A DNA stretch of 64,000 bases from Chryseobacterium gregarium DSM 19109 (GTDB lineage Bacteria > Bacteroidota > Bacteroidia > Flavobacteriales > Weeksellaceae): the NCBI RefSeq assembly GCF_000430845.1, contig NZ_AUMU01000017.1:51140-115139 (forward strand). The letters run 5' to 3'. The notes beneath the pieces were generated by a model. The model was given only the letters and a program-made list of their open reading frames with translations. It was not told where the DNA came from and ran no database searches. Shown here one piece after another: positions 60,983 to 64,000 of this stretch. The translations under genes were made by a program, and so were the position numbers. Every line of letters starts with the position of its first letter. The first letter of the stretch is position 1.

Positions 60983-63841
60983 ATGAATACAGAACAGTTT
61001 GTAAGCCGTCACATTTCCCTGAACGAAGCCGATAAACAGGCGATGCTGGAGAAAGTAGGCGTTTCAAGCATCGAAGAGCTTATTTCTCAGACCATTCCTT
61101 CTTCTATCCGTTTAGAAAAGGATCTTGAAATCTCAGAACCGCTCTCGGAATACGAAATGCTGATCCACTCCAAGGAACTGGCATCGAAAAACACCGATTA
61201 TACAAGCTACATCGGGTTTGGTTATCACAATACTTTGCTGCCATCGGCGATTCAGAGGAATATCTTTGAAAACCCGAGCTGGTATACGGCTTATACGCCT
61301 TATCAGGCGGAAATTGCACAGGGAAGACTGGAAGCGCTTCTTAATTTCCAGACTGTGGTATGTGACCTTACCGGTTTCGGACTGGCGAATGCCTCGCTGC
61401 TCGATGAATCTACGGCAGCGGCAGAAGCAATGCACATGTTCTTCAACAACAGAACGAAAGACCAGAAGAAAGCGGGGGCAAATAAATTCTTCGTTTCAGA
61501 TCTGGTATTGCCTCAGACGGTTTCCGTTTTGAAAACAAAAGCGGAAGGACTGGAAATTGAAATCGTGGAAGGCGATCACAAGACCCATGAACTGGATGGC
61601 TCTTATTACGGGGTTCTGTTGCAGTATCCGGGAAAAAACGGAATTGTTTTAGATTACACGGAGGACATTACCGAATATAAAAAATCAGATCTTCAGGTGG
61701 TAGTAGCCTGTGATCCGATGGCCTTGGTGAAATTAAAGTCGCCTGCATCCATGGGTGCCGACTGTGCCGTCGGAACAACGCAGAGATTCGGTATTCCGTT
61801 GGGATACGGAGGTCCTCACGCTGCATTTTTCTCATGTAAAGAAGAATACAAAAGGGATATTCCGGGAAGGATTATCGGGGTTTCCCAGGATATGTACGGG
61901 AAACGTGCCCTGAGAATGGCTTTGCAGACCAGAGAGCAGCACATCAAGAGAGAAAGAGCAACATCCAATATCTGTACCGCTCAGGTTCTTTTAGCCGTCA
62001 TGGCCGGAATGTACGCTGTTTATCACGGCCCGAAAGGACTGAACTATATTGCAGACCAGATTCACTTCAAGGCAAATGCCCTGAAAAACGGACTGAAAGC
62101 ATTAGGCTACCAGACCGTTGAAGAGCCCATCTTCGATACCGTAAAAATTATGGTCAGTGAGGATGAAAAAGGAAGACTGATGAGGATGATGCTGGATCAT
62201 AAGCTGAATTTAAACTATTTCACAGAAGGCGTAGTGAGCATCGCCATCAACGAAAGCACCACATTAGACAAATTAAATGTTCTGATGGCTTCTTTCGCGC
62301 AGTTTAAAGATAAGCAGACCTTCAAATTAGAAATAAAAGAAGGATACAGCATTCCTGAAGAAAATCTTAGAAAAGATGAGATTTTAACGGAAGAAGTATT
62401 CAATAAATACCATACAGAGACAGAACTGATGCGTTACATCAAACGTCTGGAAAGAAAAGATCTGTCACTGACCCATTCAATGATTTCTTTGGGTTCTTGT
62501 ACCATGAAGCTTAATGCCGCTACCCAGATGCTGCCGCTTTCATGGGATAACTGGGGAGCTATCCACCCGTTTGTACCGGTAGACCAGGCAGGAGGCTATC
62601 AGGAAATGATCCGTGAACTGGAGAAAGATTTAGCAGAGATTACCGGTTTTGCCGGGACTTCTCTTCAGCCGAATTCCGGAGCCCAGGGAGAATATGCAGG
62701 ACTGATGGTAATCAGGGAATATCATATCTCAAGAGGGGAAGGCCACAGAAATGTGGTATTGATCCCTCAGTCGGCACACGGGACCAACCCGGCTTCTGCA
62801 GCCATGGCAGGAATGAAAATTGTTGTTGTTAAGAATCTTGAAAGCGGAGAGATTGATTTCGAAGATTTCAAAGCTAAAGCAGAACAGCATTCCGAGAACC
62901 TGTCTGCGGTAATGATTACGTATCCGTCAACGTACGGATTCTTCGATGCCAATATCAAAGAAATTACCAGCCTGGTCCACCAGCACGGCGGACAGGTATA
63001 TATGGACGGTGCGAACATGAACGCTCAGGTAGGGTACACAAGCCCTGGGAATATCGGGGCAGACGTTTGTCACCTGAACCTTCACAAAACTTTCGCCATT
63101 CCTCACGGAGGCGGAGGCCCTGGAGTAGGCCCGATCTGTGTAGCGAAACACCTGGTTCCTTTCTTACCATCCAATGCGAACATCAGAATCGGAGCTAAAG
63201 AAGCGATTGAAGGTATTTCTGCAGCGCCTTACGGTTCCGGACTGATCCTGAATATTTCTTACGCTTATATCAAAATGTTGGGAACTTCAGGTTTGAAGAA
63301 AGCAACTGAACACGCCATCCTGAATGCCAATTATTTAAAAGAAATTTTAGCGGAACATTTCCCTATCTTATATTCCAATACGGAAGGCAGGGTAGCGCAT
63401 GAGTGTATCGTAGACTTCAGACAGTTCAAATCTTTAGGTATTGAAGTGGCTGATGTTGCCAAGAGACTGATGGACTACGGGTTCCACGCACCGACGGTTT
63501 CTTTCCCGGTTGCCGGTACCTTGATGATTGAGCCGACAGAATCTGAAAGCAAATCTGAAATCGACCGTTTTGCAGAAGCATTAATTTCGATCAAGCATGA
63601 AATTGATGAGATTGCCAACGGTGATGCCGATCAGGCCAACAACGTATTGAAAAATGCGCCTCACACCGAACAGCTGGTGATCTCAGATTCCTGGGATAAA
63701 CCCTACAGCAGAGAAAAGGCCGCCTATCCTTTGGATTGGGTGAGAGACCATAAGTTCTTTGCTACCGTTGCAAGGGTTGACGAAGCCTACGGAGACCGGA
63801 ACCTGGTTTGTACCTGTGAGCCGATTGAAGCGTATATGTAA
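60983..63841 (+). CDS. gcvP: Glycine dehydrogenase (decarboxylating), P protein of the glycine cleavage system
   Basis: A 952-residue PLP enzyme that decarboxylates glycine and passes the methylamine group to the lipoyl arm of the H protein (GcvH). It is the single-chain form with two homologous halves. The PLP Lys702 lies in HLNLHKTFAIPHGGGGPG. The N-terminal half has TPYQAEIAQGRLEAL and the C-terminal half ends with VCTCEPIEAYM. No gcvT or gcvH is in the window. It has its own promoter-like sequence and a terminator. Confidence 0.96.
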   Translation: MNTEQFVSRHISLNEADKQAMLEKVGVSSIEELISQTIPSSIRLEKDLEISEPLSEYEMLIHSKELASKNTDYTSYIGFGYHNTLLPSAIQRNIFENPSWYTAYTPYQAEIAQGRLEALLNFQTVVCDLTGFGLANASLLDESTAAAEAMHMFFNNRTKDQKKAGANKFFVSDLVLPQTVSVLKTKAEGLEIEIVEGDHKTHELDGSYYGVLLQYPGKNGIVLDYTEDITEYKKSDLQVVVACDPMALVKLKSPASMGADCAVGTTQRFGIPLGYGGPHAAFFSCKEEYKRDIPGRIIGVSQDMYGKRALRMALQTREQHIKRERATSNICTAQVLLAVMAGMYAVYHGPKGLNYIADQIHFKANALKNGLKALGYQTVEEPIFDTVKIMVSEDEKGRLMRMMLDHKLNLNYFTEGVVSIAINESTTLDKLNVLMASFAQFKDKQTFKLEIKEGYSIPEENLRKDEILTEEVFNKYHTETELMRYIKRLERKDLSLTHSMISLGSCTMKLNAATQMLPLSWDNWGAIHPFVPVDQAGGYQEMIRELEKDLAEITGFAGTSLQPNSGAQGEYAGLMVIREYHISRGEGHRNVVLIPQSAHGTNPASAAMAGMKIVVVKNLESGEIDFEDFKAKAEQHSENLSAVMITYPSTYGFFDANIKEITSLVHQHGGQVYMDGANMNAQVGYTSPGNIGADVCHLNLHKTFAIPHGGGGPGVGPICVAKHLVPFLPSNANIRIGAKEAIEGISAAPYGSGLILNISYAYIKMLGTSGLKKATEHAILNANYLKEILAEHFPILYSNTEGRVAHECIVDFRQFKSLGIEVADVAKRLMDYGFHAPTVSFPVAGTLMIEPTESESKSEIDRFAEALISIKHEIDEIANGDADQANNVLKNAPHTEQLVISDSWDKPYSREKAAYPLDWVRDHKFFATVARVDEAYGDRNLVCTCEPIEAYM

Positions 63842-63863
63842 TTACAAGTTTTAGAAATAAATG

Positions 63864-63894
63864 AATCCCTTTCAGTTTTGAGAGGGATTTTTTT
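63864..63894 (+). terminator. Terminator after gcvP
   Basis: A 10-bp stem (AATCCCTTTC with its complement, one wobble, 6-base loop) is followed by six or seven T. Confidence 0.85.
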
Positions 63895-64000
63895 GTATTA
63901 CTTGATGATACCCTTATACTTAGGGGAGATTTGAAAAAATCGTATCGAGAAGTTAGTGATTGATAAGATTTGATTTATCAGGAATATTTGCTTGTAAGTT

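Overview
The window looks like a chromosomal segment of a Flavobacteriia member, most probably Chryseobacterium or a close relative (Weeksellaceae). The clues are moderate-to-low GC, promoters of the TTG-N20-TAnnTTTG type instead of the usual -35/-10, weak Shine-Dalgarno sequences, a type IX secretion C-terminal domain, many lipoproteins whose signal peptides end in SC, a PER-like subclass A2 beta-lactamase, monomeric NADP isocitrate dehydrogenase, a DUF6705-like family and a one-piece GcvP. I see no rRNA, tRNA, CRISPR array, prophage or complete insertion sequence.

Layout. 0-8 kb: a minus-strand block (hydroxyacyl-CoA dehydrogenase, small secreted protein, class A beta-lactamase, GH5 glucanase), then Crp/Fnr and VOC genes, a MITE-like element, a Gfo/Idh oxidoreductase and pcm. 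7.8-8.5 kb: a DUF559 nuclease bracketed by three copies of a palindromic repeat. 8.6-10.6 kb: hutU. 10.6-14.5 kb: an AT-rich accessory stretch with an HNH-like gene, terminator-linked palindromes and secreted orphans. 14.6-20.1 kb: a ParE-type toxin-antitoxin pair, an NAD-binding protein, EcsC, hsp20 with a sigma-54-like promoter, a frameshifted cation/proton antiporter, and a membrane protein with a TonB-plug-like end. 21-26 kb: an AT-rich array made of a lipoprotein with a JAMM/JAB-like domain, a 5'-truncated orphan copy of its C-terminus, three DUF6705-like paralogues (one frameshifted) and another secreted protein.

26-38 kb: gapN, a WG-repeat protein, an alpha/beta hydrolase, two paralogous ECF sigma/membrane-protein modules around a secreted M4 metallopeptidase, then YdcF and S41 peptidase genes and a metallo-beta-lactamase-fold hydrolase. 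38-49 kb: an AraC regulator with its likely targets (aldo/keto reductase and MFS efflux), icd, tpx, DUF763 and a repeat-rich lipoprotein. 49-60 kb: Crp/Fnr, several VOC and SRPBCC proteins, an AsmA-like protein, an SDR, DoxX, a third ECF sigma factor with membrane partner, a J-domain protein and a 51-residue Cys-rich protein. 61-64 kb: gcvP.

How the genes work together. Three local circuits can be read from the DNA. (1) Two ECF sigma operons and the M4 protease share a promoter with GTAAC and CTAAC elements whose first bases lie exactly 23 nt apart. (2) The AraC gene and the downstream aldo/keto reductase both carry two 21-nt-spaced direct repeats of TTGTTTGATTT. (3) hsp20 has repeated TGACAG boxes before a -24/-12-like promoter. 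The best candidates for undescribed biology are the JAMM-lipoprotein/DUF6705 array, which has features of a modular toxin-immunity-like locus, and the DUF559 nuclease with its bracketing repeats.
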